A stretch of 50,391 nucleotides of DNA from an uncultured Bacteroidales bacterium. GTDB taxonomy: Bacteria; Bacteroidota; Bacteroidia; Bacteroidales; UBA932. Numbering within the stretch: position 1 is the stretch's first letter; the number at the start of each line of letters is the position of its first letter. The notes under the pieces were generated by a model. It did no database searches. It was not told the origin of the DNA and saw only the letters and a list, made by a program, of their open reading frames with translations. Below are positions 26,528-35,642 of the stretch, in pieces. The stretch covers positions 1-50,391 of the forward strand of contig CAKUVA010000017.1 of assembly GCA_934693135.1 (NCBI GenBank), in the 5' to 3' direction. The translations under genes were made by a program, and so were the position numbers.

Positions 26528-27055
26528 TTATAATAATTTTCTAAGTTCAGCAAGAGCGCAAGAAATATGATATTGCACAGTTTTCGGGCTAATCATCAAT
26601 ATTTCAGCTATTTCTTGGTATGTCTTGTGTCCAAAGCGGTTCATCTTGAATATAGTTTTGCGCAAGTCACTCATTCCCTCAAGCGCATAATCTATACTCT
26701 TAAGTAGTTCTTCTGTATCCATTTCACATGTCGGCTCGTAGTTGTCCGTCATCATCCCCACAGAAGTCTTCATATATCTTGAACTCACATCTTTGTGTTT
26801 TATCAGATTCAACACAGTATTGTGCGTCATGCTAAACATATACGACTTTAGAGAGTTTACATTACGAAGATTTTCCCTTGTATTCCATATCTTTAGGAAA
26901 ATATCTTGAGTAACATCTTCCGCTTCGGACGAGTCCTGCAACAACGTATATGCAAAATTACGAATTCGCGCTGAAAATAGCACATAGAGGATGCCAAGAG
27001 CCTTGACATCCCCATCTGCTATCTGATTAAGCAACTGTCGGTCTTCGTAAAGCAT
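26528..27055 (-). CDS. ECF-type RNA polymerase sigma factor
   Basis: An extracytoplasmic-function sigma factor of 175 residues with region 2 (about 20-88; EAEDVTQDIFLKIWNTREN, the usual region 2.2 core) and region 4 (about 122-172; KTYQEIAEILMISPKTVQYHI, a helix-turn-helix). I chose the ATG at 27055; the longer form starting at 27067 would begin at a TTG. Such sigma factors in Bacteroidota are normally encoded just before a FecR-type anti-sigma and an STN-type SusC. Here it lies about 8.6 kb downstream of the FecR gene, at the far end of the same unit, before the GDPD gene. It most likely controls the promoter of this unit, which would be a feedback loop. Confidence 0.92.
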   Translation of the reverse strand: MLYEDRQLLNQIADGDVKALGILYVLFSARIRNFAYTLLQDSSEAEDVTQDIFLKIWNTRENLRNVNSLKSYMFSMTHNTVLNLIKHKDVSSRYMKTSVGMMTDNYEPTCEMDTEELLKSIDYALEGMSDLRKTIFKMNRFGHKTYQEIAEILMISPKTVQYHISCALAELRKLL

Positions 27056-27077
27056 ATCCGACTGCAAAATTACATAA

Positions 27078-28745
27078 TTACCACTGTTTTACACGCACTT
27101 TGTACATATCCATATCTGCAACTTTTATAATTCGTTCCGCAGACACGCCATTTTTATTGGTACTATAACGTATTTTTTGAGAAGACCAGCTTTCACTTCC
27201 CTCAGGGATAGTCGCATCGGTATACCAAATCTCTCCAGTTTCTCCATTATAATTCAATGACTTAATTGCCGTAGAGCCACTAAAGAGAGTCATTTCTTCG
27301 AATTTCTCTGTATCAACATTGAACAGATATGCACGAGTTCCTGCGACTGTCAGAGTGCTGTTATCTACACGCATAAGATCGTGAATACCATTCTGTGGAG
27401 CCTTAATAGTCTTCTTCAATGTAATAGCAGGTGTATCACCAAATGTAACATCAAATACTTTTATCACATCTCCACCAGCTCCGTAAAGGACATTCCTATT
27501 ATAATCCCAAACCAAGCCATGGCCTGAATAAAGATCCGCGCTTGCAAGAATCTTCTCGCTTTTATCAATGCTATATAGCTGTACCTTATTATGCGTTGAA
27601 GAGCTTCCAACAGATGTCGCGACAGCCACATAACCACCAGGAATATATTCTGCAGAATGAGCATTAGGAACTTGTGTCGTATGGAAGAGCACCTTGGATG
27701 TAGCATAATCCACCAATGCGCACCATCCATAAGAACTTGTCAGAAGAAGTTTAGTTCCATTATCCACAAATTTACAATCGTCCAAGTGATCGCAACGATT
27801 CGCAGCCAAACCAAGCTCTGAAGCAAGAGTTTTCACATCCAATTGCCATATTATGCTTTCTTTATAAGAATCCTTGATAAGGTCCGCATTGATTACATAC
27901 ACAAGGTTATCTCCACAGAATACAAGTTCTGAAGACTCACCTTCTGCAACTTTCGCTGTACTATATTTTCCTCCAGCCGTAAATACCATTTCATCATTTA
28001 CAACAGAAGTCATGGAATTTCCAGTCGATGTAGTCATCTTGACTGTAACACCCTTAGAAAGAGTTACAGGAGCACAATAAACAGGAATTACCACAGAGCC
28101 TGTACGGCAATCCACTGCCTCAGCAAGTGTCACTTTCACAGATGAAGAGGTAGCTGAAACTGAGCCATCCTCCATATTCTGTTTCAGTGTACCGGCTATA
28201 TTTTCACCACCATTTGCTGTCAATTCCAAAGATTTAATGTCATAGTCGCCCATGGCAACATTGACATAAACCATACAGCCAGCAGGCTTCAATGTAAATG
28301 TGCATCCTTCATACCTGTTAACATTAGCCTTAGCCATGTCGAACATCACCGGAATTTCTGTGCCTGTTTGGGATGTAGGAATTTCTGTAGTGAAAGTCTG
28401 TCCGTCAAAAGAAATTTCAGCATCTGAAGGGTACCAACTGATTACTTCAGTTTCCTCTCGAGAAGCAAGAATATTGAACAAGAACTGCGCAGATGTACTT
28501 CCAGCCAGAAGCGGAGTAGCTGTCGCCTTATTAGTCTTTCCATCAGCACAAAGCATTATCGCTCCCAAATCATCCTCACCCCATTTAGGAGTTATAAGAC
28601 TTCCTGTAGCATCATAATAACCACCATGATTTATAGTAGCTTTAGCTGCAAGGTCCTGAACTTTGTAATCATCGTCACTACATGCAGAAACTGCTGAAAT
28701 CGCAAGAGCTGCAGAAACTATCGAAAATATTTTATTTTTTTTCAT
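27078..28745 (-). CDS. DUF6528-like beta-propeller lipoprotein
   Basis: A 555-residue lipoprotein with lipobox SAC (Cys22). Residues 35-270 look like a fimbrillin-type Ig region (EIPVMFDMAKANV, CTFTLKPAGCMVYVN), as in anchoring subunits of Bacteroidales fimbriae. Residues 275-555 are a beta-propeller of the DUF6528 type (LVFCGDNLVYVINA, LLLTSSYGWCALVDYAT, VPNAHSAEYIPGG, LYSGHGLVWDYNRNVLY). I recall DUF6528 proteins from polysaccharide-type loci but not a proven function. I chose the ATG at 28745 because the alternative at 28751 is a TTG. It follows the other propeller lipoprotein after a 56-base gap that holds a hairpin. A surface-binding role is inferred. Confidence 0.8.
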   Translation of the reverse strand: MKKNKIFSIVSAALAISAVSACSDDDYKVQDLAAKATINHGGYYDATGSLITPKWGEDDLGAIMLCADGKTNKATATPLLAGSTSAQFLFNILASREETEVISWYPSDAEISFDGQTFTTEIPTSQTGTEIPVMFDMAKANVNRYEGCTFTLKPAGCMVYVNVAMGDYDIKSLELTANGGENIAGTLKQNMEDGSVSATSSSVKVTLAEAVDCRTGSVVIPVYCAPVTLSKGVTVKMTTSTGNSMTSVVNDEMVFTAGGKYSTAKVAEGESSELVFCGDNLVYVINADLIKDSYKESIIWQLDVKTLASELGLAANRCDHLDDCKFVDNGTKLLLTSSYGWCALVDYATSKVLFHTTQVPNAHSAEYIPGGYVAVATSVGSSSTHNKVQLYSIDKSEKILASADLYSGHGLVWDYNRNVLYGAGGDVIKVFDVTFGDTPAITLKKTIKAPQNGIHDLMRVDNSTLTVAGTRAYLFNVDTEKFEEMTLFSGSTAIKSLNYNGETGEIWYTDATIPEGSESWSSQKIRYSTNKNGVSAERIIKVADMDMYKVRVKQW

Positions 28746-28759
28746 TTTCAATGTTTTTG

Positions 28760-28793
28760 TTTCCGATACGCCACAAGAATGACGTACCGGAAA
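28760..28793 (-). promoter_or_regulatory. Intercistronic hairpin in the nine-gene unit
   Basis: On the minus strand TTTCCGGTACG (28783-28793) pairs with CGTATCGGAAA (28760-28770), 11 base pairs with one G-U, and then CAAAAAC. It lies between the two propeller genes and could weaken transcription of the downstream genes or protect the 3' end of the upstream message. Weak T tract. Confidence 0.5.
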
Positions 28794-28801
28794 TATTATA
28801 C

Positions 28802-30805
28802 TTATTTAAGACAGCATGAACCACAGATATCACCACCACTGGTACTCCATCCGGAAGCCCTTTCACCTCCAACGTACTTCCCGTAGAACGCGCCATTCTC
28901 ACCACTTGCACCGATGAATGCCGAATATAAGACACCATTCAGATAGTTATTACCACCCATCTGCTTCTGGTTGTTGCTTGAACCATAACTCCATGATTCC
29001 TTAATAGTTCCATCAGGATTGAAGACAAATGTCACATTACCGACCTGACCAGATGTGATATAAAGATGATTTTCAGAATCAACACACGGATGAGAGTAGT
29101 TGAAAGCATTGGTCTTGCCATTATTTGAATCAACATACTGATATTGCCAAATAACCTTCGTCAAATCCTTGTCCAAGCAATATACAACATTATCCTTTCC
29201 GGCCACATAAACATTCCCATTAGGAGCAACCACAGGAGTCCAAAGATTATTTCCTGCAACAGGCAGTGATTCTACAATAATTTCTTTCTTATCAAGATCA
29301 AATGAGCACATGGCGGTCTTTGCCGGCAAGTAAACAGTCTTCTTGTCTGCAGCCACAGCAAAACCAGTAATATCAGTCATGCAAGCAAACTTTAAAGATT
29401 TGATTACAGAGCCATCAGATACACTATAGAAGGCCACAGTTCCGTTCGTCGCGCCAGCAACAAGCTCACTTCCATTTACAAGTAATCCTGCAACGGCAGA
29501 ACCTATAGAAACAGACCATTTTTTACTTCCGCTCGAAGCATCAAGTGCAAATATATTTCCAGAATTATCTCCGATATAGACTACACTTCCATCTCTATTT
29601 ACCGCAGGTGCGGCACTCTTCATAGAACCTGTCTCAGTAAACATCCATTTAAGTTCGCCATCAGGTTTCACACAATAGAACTGTCCGGCAGTAGCTGTTC
29701 CGAAATATATATCACCCGTAACAGGGTTTACTGTCAAAGGATTATAGCTACCAGCCGCAGCAGAAGGTTCATAAACCCAAACATTTTCTCCAGTCTTGAC
29801 GTCAAATGCATACAGGCATGTCTTCTGGTTGAATGTTATGATATACACCGTATTTCCGTCAGGAGAGAATACCGGGCAGGTTCCCTTGAAACCATTGTAA
29901 TTTGCGCCAACCCCTTTCCATTCATTGAAGTTCACCACATAATCGCGGATCTGCACTTCAAGAGTCCAACTCTTATCTTTCCCGGCAAGCTTCGCAGTAA
30001 GAATAACTTTCTGTGTGCCAGAAGATGAAATGCCATATGACACCTCTGTACCTGTCAATGTCGTTCCATCAGGGAATTGCCATCTGATATCTGTAGCAGA
30101 AGGATACCCTTCAGTGTTAAACGTAAACTTGATAGGCTGGTTTACCGCAGCATTAGTCATATCCAAGAAATATGGCACTGCAAGAGTCGGCATCACTTTT
30201 ATAGTCATCGGATCAGAAGGTCCCTTAGCATAATTTGCAACAAGCGTAAATGAATAATTGACATCATTTTCAAGACCTTCAACCTCAAATTCTTCTTTAT
30301 CTCCTGGTATAGTCACCTCTTTTGCATCAGCCTCAGAATCACCTTTAAAGTAAGTTAATGTATAGGAAGTTACTGCTGTAGATGGTTTCGTCCATGAAAG
30401 GATAACCTCGCTATCGCTTCCGATACCAGTAAGATCAGTGACAGGAAAACGAGTTGTAGCAGGTTTTACAGACACTGATACTGCACCAGAGACAAGATTT
30501 CCATATATAGCCTGGACATCGAACGTATAAGTGATTCCATTCGTAAGACCAGATATTGTGATATTTTTTTCTGTAGTATATTCACTCTGCTTATCACCAG
30601 CAGTATATGTAACTATATACTTCGTAGGATTCCATCCTTCAGGCACATCCCATGAAAGCTGGGCCTCTTCATCTCCAGGAACACCTTTCAAATCTGTAAC
30701 CTGATGACGGGAAGCACCTGCCTCTGGAATATTCTCTTCCCAGCAAGATACCGCAGACAAACCAATGCCTGTAATAGCCAATATACTAAATACAATATTC
30801 TTCAT
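28802..30805 (-). CDS. FN3 and beta-propeller surface lipoprotein
   Basis: A 667-residue lipoprotein (lipobox SAVSC, Cys21). Two fibronectin III-like domains (about 35-115 and 120-205; VTDLKGVPGDEEAQLSW and VTDLTGIGSDSEVILSW), a PKD-like domain (about 210-290; RWQFPDGTTLTGTEVSYG), and a PQQ-type beta-propeller (about 300-650) with repeats such as YAFDVKTGENVWVY and FALDASSGSKKWSV. The last residues are GGDICGSCCLK, three cysteines close together. No catalytic motif was found. I chose the ATG at 30805 over the TTG at 30811. In SusCD loci, multi-domain lipoproteins at this place bind substrate at the surface. Propellers of this kind also occur in BamB and in dehydrogenases, which do not fit the context. 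Confidence 0.85.
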   Translation of the reverse strand: MKNIVFSILAITGIGLSAVSCWEENIPEAGASRHQVTDLKGVPGDEEAQLSWDVPEGWNPTKYIVTYTAGDKQSEYTTEKNITISGLTNGITYTFDVQAIYGNLVSGAVSVSVKPATTRFPVTDLTGIGSDSEVILSWTKPSTAVTSYTLTYFKGDSEADAKEVTIPGDKEEFEVEGLENDVNYSFTLVANYAKGPSDPMTIKVMPTLAVPYFLDMTNAAVNQPIKFTFNTEGYPSATDIRWQFPDGTTLTGTEVSYGISSSGTQKVILTAKLAGKDKSWTLEVQIRDYVVNFNEWKGVGANYNGFKGTCPVFSPDGNTVYIITFNQKTCLYAFDVKTGENVWVYEPSAAAGSYNPLTVNPVTGDIYFGTATAGQFYCVKPDGELKWMFTETGSMKSAAPAVNRDGSVVYIGDNSGNIFALDASSGSKKWSVSIGSAVAGLLVNGSELVAGATNGTVAFYSVSDGSVIKSLKFACMTDITGFAVAADKKTVYLPAKTAMCSFDLDKKEIIVESLPVAGNNLWTPVVAPNGNVYVAGKDNVVYCLDKDLTKVIWQYQYVDSNNGKTNAFNYSHPCVDSENHLYITSGQVGNVTFVFNPDGTIKESWSYGSSNNQKQMGGNNYLNGVLYSAFIGASGENGAFYGKYVGGERASGWSTSGGDICGSCCLK

Positions 30806-30824
30806 TTTCAATGTAGTTTAAGAA

Positions 30825-32207
30825 TTAAAATCCCGGATTCTGCCAAAGAATAGATTTATCATTCACGATTTCAATCTGATCCTGTGGAATCGGGAAGAGC
30901 AGATTATGATCATCTACAGAATAACCAAGGCTCTTGAAATAGTCTACTGCCAAGCCAAGACGAACAAGATCAAACCAACGCTGTCCTTCAAGAGCGAATT
31001 CGCGGCCTCTTTCATCTGCGAGATTCTGTATGAATGTTTTTTTGTCAGGGACATCCGTCTCAGTAAGTTCTTGAAGTCCAGCACGTACGCGAGTCTTGTT
31101 CAGATACGGAAGTGCATCAGCAATACGTCCTTGCTGCCCAAGTGCTTCAGCATACATGAGAACCACGTCAGCATATCTCAAAAGAGGGAAATCATTACCG
31201 ACCTGTGTTGTCCAAGTAGCATCATAAGTATCCATCCACTTAGTCATGGCATACAAACTGCTGCTAATCTTGTTATAAGTATTTATAAGATTCAGTCGAT
31301 TATCTTCCGCGGTATAAACAGATTTGAACTCAACAGTAGGATTTTTTATATCGGCCATCACACCTGTACTTGTGCTATACCAATATCCATGTCCATTATC
31401 ATTGGTCTTATTATAATACAGAGCGAAGATTATCTCTTTATTCATCTTATTTGCGACATCGAATACTTGTGCAGTGGTACCCATAAGACCATAAGACCCA
31501 TCTTTCATAGCATCTTCCAACACTGCCTGAGCCTCTGGATATTTTCCGAAAGTCAAGTATACTTTTGCAAGCAATGCCTGAGCTGCAATCTTTGTGACAC
31601 GAGCCACTTCTGCAGACTTCTTCGCCGGAAGGAGTTCAATCGCTTCAGTAAGGTCCTCTGTAAGACGATTATACATGTCTTCATCACTGCAACGTGCTAC
31701 CTTCTTGGCATCTGCTGGAGAAACTACCTTTGTCGTAACTGGAACTCCACCAAATACCCTGTAAAGGCTGAAGTACCACCAGGATCTTAGGAATAGTGCC
31801 TCACCACGATATTTATCGCCATTGACAAGATCTTTCCCAGCCATGTGATCAAGGACATCGTTGCATCTATAAATACCATTATACCATGCATTCCAGATAT
31901 CCTTCATGATACCATTATTGGCTTTCTCCTGAAAGTGGTCGATATCATATCTGTCCTGAGTAGAGACGGCCATTGATTCAAGATAGCATTCATCACTGCG
32001 ATAAGCAAGTTCATTAAGGTAGAAGCCCATCTGAGTCTTCATCTTATGATAGCAAGAATAAATGCCCTGATTAAAATCATCGTCTGTTTTGTAGAAGTTA
32101 CCTTCAGTTATATTGTTTGACGGATACTGCTCGAAGAAATTATCACCGCATGATGCGAGACATAAAAGAGCTGTTCCAGTCAATGCTATTTTAACAATCT
32201 TATTCAT
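30825..32207 (-). CDS. RagB/SusD-family lipoprotein (glycerophosphodiester-linked locus)
   Basis: The SusD partner of the STN-type SusC, 460 residues, lipobox LASC (Cys20). TPR-like N-terminal half (WYNGIYRCNDVLDHM, GEALFLRSWWYFSLYRVFGGVP) and C-terminal RagB/SusD half (LADERGREFALEGQRWFDLVRLG, LLFPIPQDQIEI near the end). It starts six bases after susC. The ligand is not known from sequence; the downstream GDPD and GlpT-type genes suggest phosphorylated glycerol compounds. Confidence 0.95.
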   Translation of the reverse strand: MNKIVKIALTGTALLCLASCGDNFFEQYPSNNITEGNFYKTDDDFNQGIYSCYHKMKTQMGFYLNELAYRSDECYLESMAVSTQDRYDIDHFQEKANNGIMKDIWNAWYNGIYRCNDVLDHMAGKDLVNGDKYRGEALFLRSWWYFSLYRVFGGVPVTTKVVSPADAKKVARCSDEDMYNRLTEDLTEAIELLPAKKSAEVARVTKIAAQALLAKVYLTFGKYPEAQAVLEDAMKDGSYGLMGTTAQVFDVANKMNKEIIFALYYNKTNDNGHGYWYSTSTGVMADIKNPTVEFKSVYTAEDNRLNLINTYNKISSSLYAMTKWMDTYDATWTTQVGNDFPLLRYADVVLMYAEALGQQGRIADALPYLNKTRVRAGLQELTETDVPDKKTFIQNLADERGREFALEGQRWFDLVRLGLAVDYFKSLGYSVDDHNLLFPIPQDQIEIVNDKSILWQNPGF

Positions 32208-32213
32208 ATCCGA

Positions 32214-35200
32214 TTACAGATTAAAGTTGATGCCCACGCTGAATGTTCTCGAAAGAGGATAAGAACAGTAATCCTCACCAGGTCTAAGTGCATCAGAAGA
32301 CCTCTTGTTAACCTCAGGATTATATCCTGAATAGTTTGTCAACGTGAACAAATTGTTCGCTTGCAGATATATTCTCATCTTTGAGATGCATGATCTTTGG
32401 AACCACTTTTTAGGCATGGTATATCCGATAGAAAGGTTCTGAAGCCTTAAATAAGAGCCATCCTCAAGATGGAATGTTGATGTGCATGCTCCATTGTTTC
32501 CTGAAGACTTACGAGTAGCTCTGTTAAGGTTTCCATAAGGGAATCTATTAAGCGACTCTTTCATCATATTTGAAGAAGCCTCCATATTAAGAAGATAACG
32601 TCTTTCAAGATTCAAAATCTCGTTTCCATATACTCCCTGGAAATTTGCTGCAAAATCAAGTCCCTTCCAACCGAGCTGGATACCGAATCCATAATAAAAA
32701 TCAGGCATATAGTTTCCAACAATGACACGGTCTTTATCCTTGTCCAGCTTTCCATCTCCATCAGCATCTACAAAGCGGAAATCACCAACAGTAGTCGTCT
32801 CGAAATGAGGGTAGGAATCCAATTCTTCCTGATTATGGAAAATACCATCCTGAACAAGCAGATAATAACATCCTACCGGCTGTCCAACCTTTGTTATATA
32901 ATAACCGCCGGCATAAGATGACTCTTTAATGATAGGCGCATCCTCATCACCCAGATGAAGAACCTTATTGCGGTTCATTGACCAGTTTGCATTTACATCC
33001 AGAGAAAAATCTCCAAACGTCTTGTGCGAACTCAATGTAATCTCTACTCCTTTGTTCTGCATTGAACCGATATTCATATTCGAAGTGGTGAGACCAGATA
33101 CTGAAGATACAGGAACATCGAAAAGCATATTAGTAGTCTTAGAATAATAGAAATCAGCATTGATTCCAAGAAGGCCATTCCAAAGGTTTGCATCGAAACC
33201 AGCATTTACTTGGGTATTTTTCTCCCATCCAAGCTTATTATTCGCTATCTGATTAGGATATACAGTGTTAATCACACCATTACCCATATCATTTGTAGTG
33301 GTTCCATAAAGAGCAAGATACTCTGAATTACCGATTTGAGCATTACCTGTCTGGCCGACACTCACGCGCAGTTTCATATCATTCAACCATTTAGCATTAC
33401 TCATGAAATTCTCGTCACTGATACGCCATCCGAGAGATGCAGCTGGGAAGTAACCCCATCTGGTATCAGGAGCAAATCTTGATGAACCATCTCCACGAAT
33501 AGATGCTGAAAACATATAACGTCCTTTATATGAATACTGCGCTCTGACAAGCCACGACGCGAATGTATATGCATATTTGTTGTTATATGTATCATCTAAC
33601 GAAATTGTCTTACCCTTGGTCGTTCTAATCTTATCATCTCCTGCGACTCCAGTACCTTTTATCTGAGATGTCTGAATAGACTGTTTCTCAGCCTCATATA
33701 CGGCAACAGCATTGATAGAATGATCTCCAAATCTTCGATTAAAAGAAATCTGATTGGAAATATTCCAATGGAAATAAGAGTTTGCATAATAAGCTGCTGT
33801 CGGAGTAGATGGCGCATCATAATATTTCACACCCTTGAGAGGCAAATATGAAGGACGATAATAATTCCTGATATAAGAATAATAGTCACCTCCCATAGTA
33901 AGCTTATACTCAAGTCCTTTTATAAACTCATACGAAGCATAAACATTTCCTACCATATTCAGCTTCTGCCTAACATCATCTACCTCAAGAGCAAGAGCAA
34001 CAGGGTTAAGAACCTCATTGGTCTGAGTATTCCATGAATTCTTTTTCAGGAATCCATTCATATCCCAGTTATATGAGCCATCAGAGTTATACACTGGGAA
34101 TATTGGAGGAGCCATCAATGCAGATGCTATTATACCATCACCGCCATACTGAGATTCAGTATCCACATAGTTTGTCTTGGAATAAGAAGGAGAGAAACTG
34201 ATACCATATTTAAGGTTGCCTTTCTTTCCATCAAGATTTGCACGAACGCCATATCTTTCAAAATCAGAACCAATTACAGTACCTTCACGATAAAGGTAGT
34301 TTGCTCCGACGTAATAGTTGAAATTCTTTGTTCTTGCAGAAACACTAAGTGAGTGTTTGTGAGAAAGCGCTGTACGGAAAATTTCATCCTGCCAATCGGT
34401 ATTAGTCATCGTACCTGTCTTATCTTCAAGATACGCAGTAATGAGAGGGTCAATTCTATGATAAACCTCAGGACGTCCTGCAGATGGATCAGAGATAGAC
34501 CCTGTAGGTTCACTGAAGATGTAAGAGCCATCGCGAGATTCCTTGAACATAGTGGCGAACTCGTATGCGTCCAACATATCTATTTTCTTGGATACATTTG
34601 AGACGCTGAATTGTCCGTCATAAGATATGACTGGCTTCTCTCCGCTACCACGCTTAGTTGTGACAATGATGACACCGCAAGAACCTCTTGAACCATAGAT
34701 AGCAGCTGCAGAAGCATCCTTCAAGACTTCCAAACTTTCGATATCATTGCCATCAAGATTGGCAAATGCACGTGAATCGCAAGGAATTCCATCAATAACA
34801 TAAAGCGGGTCATTTCCAGACGTTGCAGATTGTATACCTCTGACACGAACAGTGACATTACCATCAGGCTGGCCACCAAGATTAAGCACCTGCACACCAG
34901 GCATCTTAGCTGCCATTGACTCACGGAAATCCGTTGTCGGAGTATTGGCGAAATCCTCCGCTTTGATAGAAGAAACAGAAGTCGTGACATCTCTCTTGTT
35001 CTGCACACCATAACCGATGACTACAACATCATCAAGTTTGATCGCTTCTTCTTCCATCGTGAAATCAGCTTTTGTCTGATCTTCGGTCAATGTTGTCGTT
35101 ATCGTATTGTATCCGATAAGTGAAACCTCCAATGTAGCTGCCCCCTTGACCTTTATTTCATAATTTCCATCCAAATCAGCAGCAGCGCCATTCTGGGTTC

Positions 35201-35642
35201 CTTTTTCGATCACCATTGCTCCTATTACCGGTTGACCTGTCTTATCAACAATCTTTCCGGAAACAGTCCTTGGTCCAGCTATCGGCTTAGTTGCCGTCTG
35301 AGATGTCGTCTTAGATGCTTCCATCTTCTTGCTAAGAAGAATCTTCTGATCTTTGAATTCAACATTGATTCCAGGAAGTACCCTATTAAGGATGGTTTCG
35401 ATCTTCTCGCCATTGGAATTCACCGATACCTTTTTGGAAAGATCAATGTCGGTATCCACATAGGCGAATGTGTAGTTGCTCCCTGCCTCAATGGCTTTCA
35501 GAAGCTCCTTGACTGTCACGTCCTTTACATTCACATTGGCAGTGCGATCTTGAGCAGACACGTTAATGCCAATAACCAGAGCGCAGACTAACGCCGCCCC
35601 GAATTTGGTGAATGAAGGAAGTATATTAGTGATTCCTTTCAT
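32214..35642 (-). CDS. SusC-type TonB receptor with STN signalling domain
   Basis: A TonB-dependent outer-membrane transporter of 1142 residues. Signal peptide 1-30, STN domain 34-104 (NVNVKDVTVKELLKAIEAG), carboxypeptidase-D-like regulatory domain 126-198 (VSGKIVDKTGQPVIGAMV), TonB-box-type DDVVVIGYG (204-212), plug (about 215-335; LYVIDGIP, DASAAAIYGSRGSCGVII) and a barrel ending in VGINFNL. The STN domain of this class contacts a FecR-type anti-sigma protein in the periplasm and signals that substrate has bound. The anti-sigma gene is directly upstream, stop codon touching this start. About 150 residues longer than the SusC of the subtilase locus, mainly because of STN. Confidence 0.96.
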   Translation of the reverse strand: MKGITNILPSFTKFGAALVCALVIGINVSAQDRTANVNVKDVTVKELLKAIEAGSNYTFAYVDTDIDLSKKVSVNSNGEKIETILNRVLPGINVEFKDQKILLSKKMEASKTTSQTATKPIAGPRTVSGKIVDKTGQPVIGAMVIEKGTQNGAAADLDGNYEIKVKGAATLEVSLIGYNTITTTLTEDQTKADFTMEEEAIKLDDVVVIGYGVQNKRDVTTSVSSIKAEDFANTPTTDFRESMAAKMPGVQVLNLGGQPDGNVTVRVRGIQSATSGNDPLYVIDGIPCDSRAFANLDGNDIESLEVLKDASAAAIYGSRGSCGVIIVTTKRGSGEKPVISYDGQFSVSNVSKKIDMLDAYEFATMFKESRDGSYIFSEPTGSISDPSAGRPEVYHRIDPLITAYLEDKTGTMTNTDWQDEIFRTALSHKHSLSVSARTKNFNYYVGANYLYREGTVIGSDFERYGVRANLDGKKGNLKYGISFSPSYSKTNYVDTESQYGGDGIIASALMAPPIFPVYNSDGSYNWDMNGFLKKNSWNTQTNEVLNPVALALEVDDVRQKLNMVGNVYASYEFIKGLEYKLTMGGDYYSYIRNYYRPSYLPLKGVKYYDAPSTPTAAYYANSYFHWNISNQISFNRRFGDHSINAVAVYEAEKQSIQTSQIKGTGVAGDDKIRTTKGKTISLDDTYNNKYAYTFASWLVRAQYSYKGRYMFSASIRGDGSSRFAPDTRWGYFPAASLGWRISDENFMSNAKWLNDMKLRVSVGQTGNAQIGNSEYLALYGTTTNDMGNGVINTVYPNQIANNKLGWEKNTQVNAGFDANLWNGLLGINADFYYSKTTNMLFDVPVSSVSGLTTSNMNIGSMQNKGVEITLSSHKTFGDFSLDVNANWSMNRNKVLHLGDEDAPIIKESSYAGGYYITKVGQPVGCYYLLVQDGIFHNQEELDSYPHFETTTVGDFRFVDADGDGKLDKDKDRVIVGNYMPDFYYGFGIQLGWKGLDFAANFQGVYGNEILNLERRYLLNMEASSNMMKESLNRFPYGNLNRATRKSSGNNGACTSTFHLEDGSYLRLQNLSIGYTMPKKWFQRSCISKMRIYLQANNLFTLTNYSGYNPEVNKRSSDALRPGEDYCSYPLSRTFSVGINFNL

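Noticed and set aside
30906..31790. Plus-strand open frame of 294 residues opposite susD
   Set aside because: The susD gene on the other strand has full family motifs and tight spacing; the plus frame is Cys/His/Ile-rich and has no domain.
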